Part shown: positions 5,240 through 5,559 of the stretch, piece after piece
Layout of the letters: each line of letters opens with the position of its first letter
How positions within the stretch are numbered: position 1 is the stretch's first letter
NCBI RefSeq assembly: GCF_035942955.1
Contig: NZ_DASZCQ010000282.1
Span: 1-5,559 of the forward strand
DNA: 5,559 nucleotides
Origin: DASYTH01 sp035942955
GTDB lineage: Bacteria; Actinomycetota; Actinomycetes; Mycobacteriales; Pseudonocardiaceae
Direction of reading: 5' to 3'
Notes under the pieces: model-generated
The model's database searches: none
What the model was told of the DNA's origin: nothing
The model's input: the letters and a program-made list of their open reading frames with translations, nothing else
Position numbers and translations under genes: made by a program

Positions 5240-5559
5240 GTCCGCGGGTGTCCGCACTCGGCCAGATCTGTCCCGTACCAGCCGTTGTCCGGTCGGGGCC
5301 CAGCATTCTGCCCGAGCACCCGACGACGGAGGTGCAGTGCCGGGGCGATCTGAGCGCCTGCGGAACGATCGCCGCGAACGCCAAGGACGGTGTCAGCTCA
5401 CTGAGCACCTCGAGCAAGCCGACCACTTTCGGCCACGTGTACCGGACGTGCGGCTCGTTCAGGAAGACCGGTGTGTCGATACTGAATGTCTGTTCCCCGT
5501 GGGTCACGGCGTAACCCGGAGTCCACGATCGAAGGTTCGGCGCGGAAGTGCCCGTCAAT
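5226..5559 (-). other. Open, coding-like stretch upstream of the membrane HTH gene, running off the right edge
   Basis: No gene is assigned here with confidence. The minus-strand frame of the HTH gene remains open from 5225 to 5558 with no stop, though no recognised domain is present. Its codons look coding: by hand count 63 of the 77 codons nearest the right edge end in G or C, and first positions are richer in G+C than second. The translation contains protein-like segments (T-F-S-I-D-T-P-V-F-L-N-E-P and V-V-G-L-L-E-V-L-S-E-L). It may be the end of an upstream gene that lost its stop, or an N-terminal extension. No clear promoter is visible. Confidence 0.4.

Overview
The window is very G+C-rich and reads as chromosome from an actinomycete, most likely Pseudonocardiaceae (the Saccharothrix/Lentzea/Amycolatopsis type). 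The reasons are strong G/C preference at third codon positions, GTG starts, ATGA-coupled genes and the families present: PPE-domain protein, DUF3558 lipoprotein, XRE/DUF5753 regulator with DUF397 partner, and a membrane-anchored helix-turn-helix protein. The genus is inference.

Left part (1-1852, minus strand). A three-gene unit is read right to left: a small helical protein with a type VII-like Y-x3-E motif (1852-1487), a DUF3558-type lipoprotein (1490-903, ATGA overlap), and a PPE-domain protein cut by the left window edge (881-1). It looks like a PE/PPE-style secreted pair with a lipoprotein gene between the two. A perfect 9-bp inverted repeat (1868-1893) lies just upstream.

Middle (1932-3890). 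Two unrecognised minus-strand genes coupled by ATGA (2671-2390, a small Cys-rich protein; 2393-1932, 153 aa) diverge from a plus-strand XRE/DUF5753 regulator (2830-3702) and its ATGA-coupled DUF397 partner (3699-3890). The divergent gap holds promoter-like elements and two copies of the 9-mer TCTGGCAAC, one in each promoter region, which suggests shared control.

Right part (3897-5559, minus strand). A membrane-anchored helix-turn-helix protein (start near 5216) carries a C-terminal array of FG-GAP/VCBS-like 51-residue repeats (P-V-T-G-D-W-D-G-D-G). The frame is interrupted by an in-frame TGA (4434-4436) in the second repeat, yet three and a half well-kept repeats continue in the same frame. 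The array ends at a repeat boundary seven bases from the convergent DUF397 stop, and the frame has no stop there: it continues antisense through DUF397 to 3591. This is the most unusual structure in the window: either a recently broken and truncated gene, or something less ordinary. Upstream of its likely start (5226-5558) the same frame stays open to the window edge with coding-like base composition.
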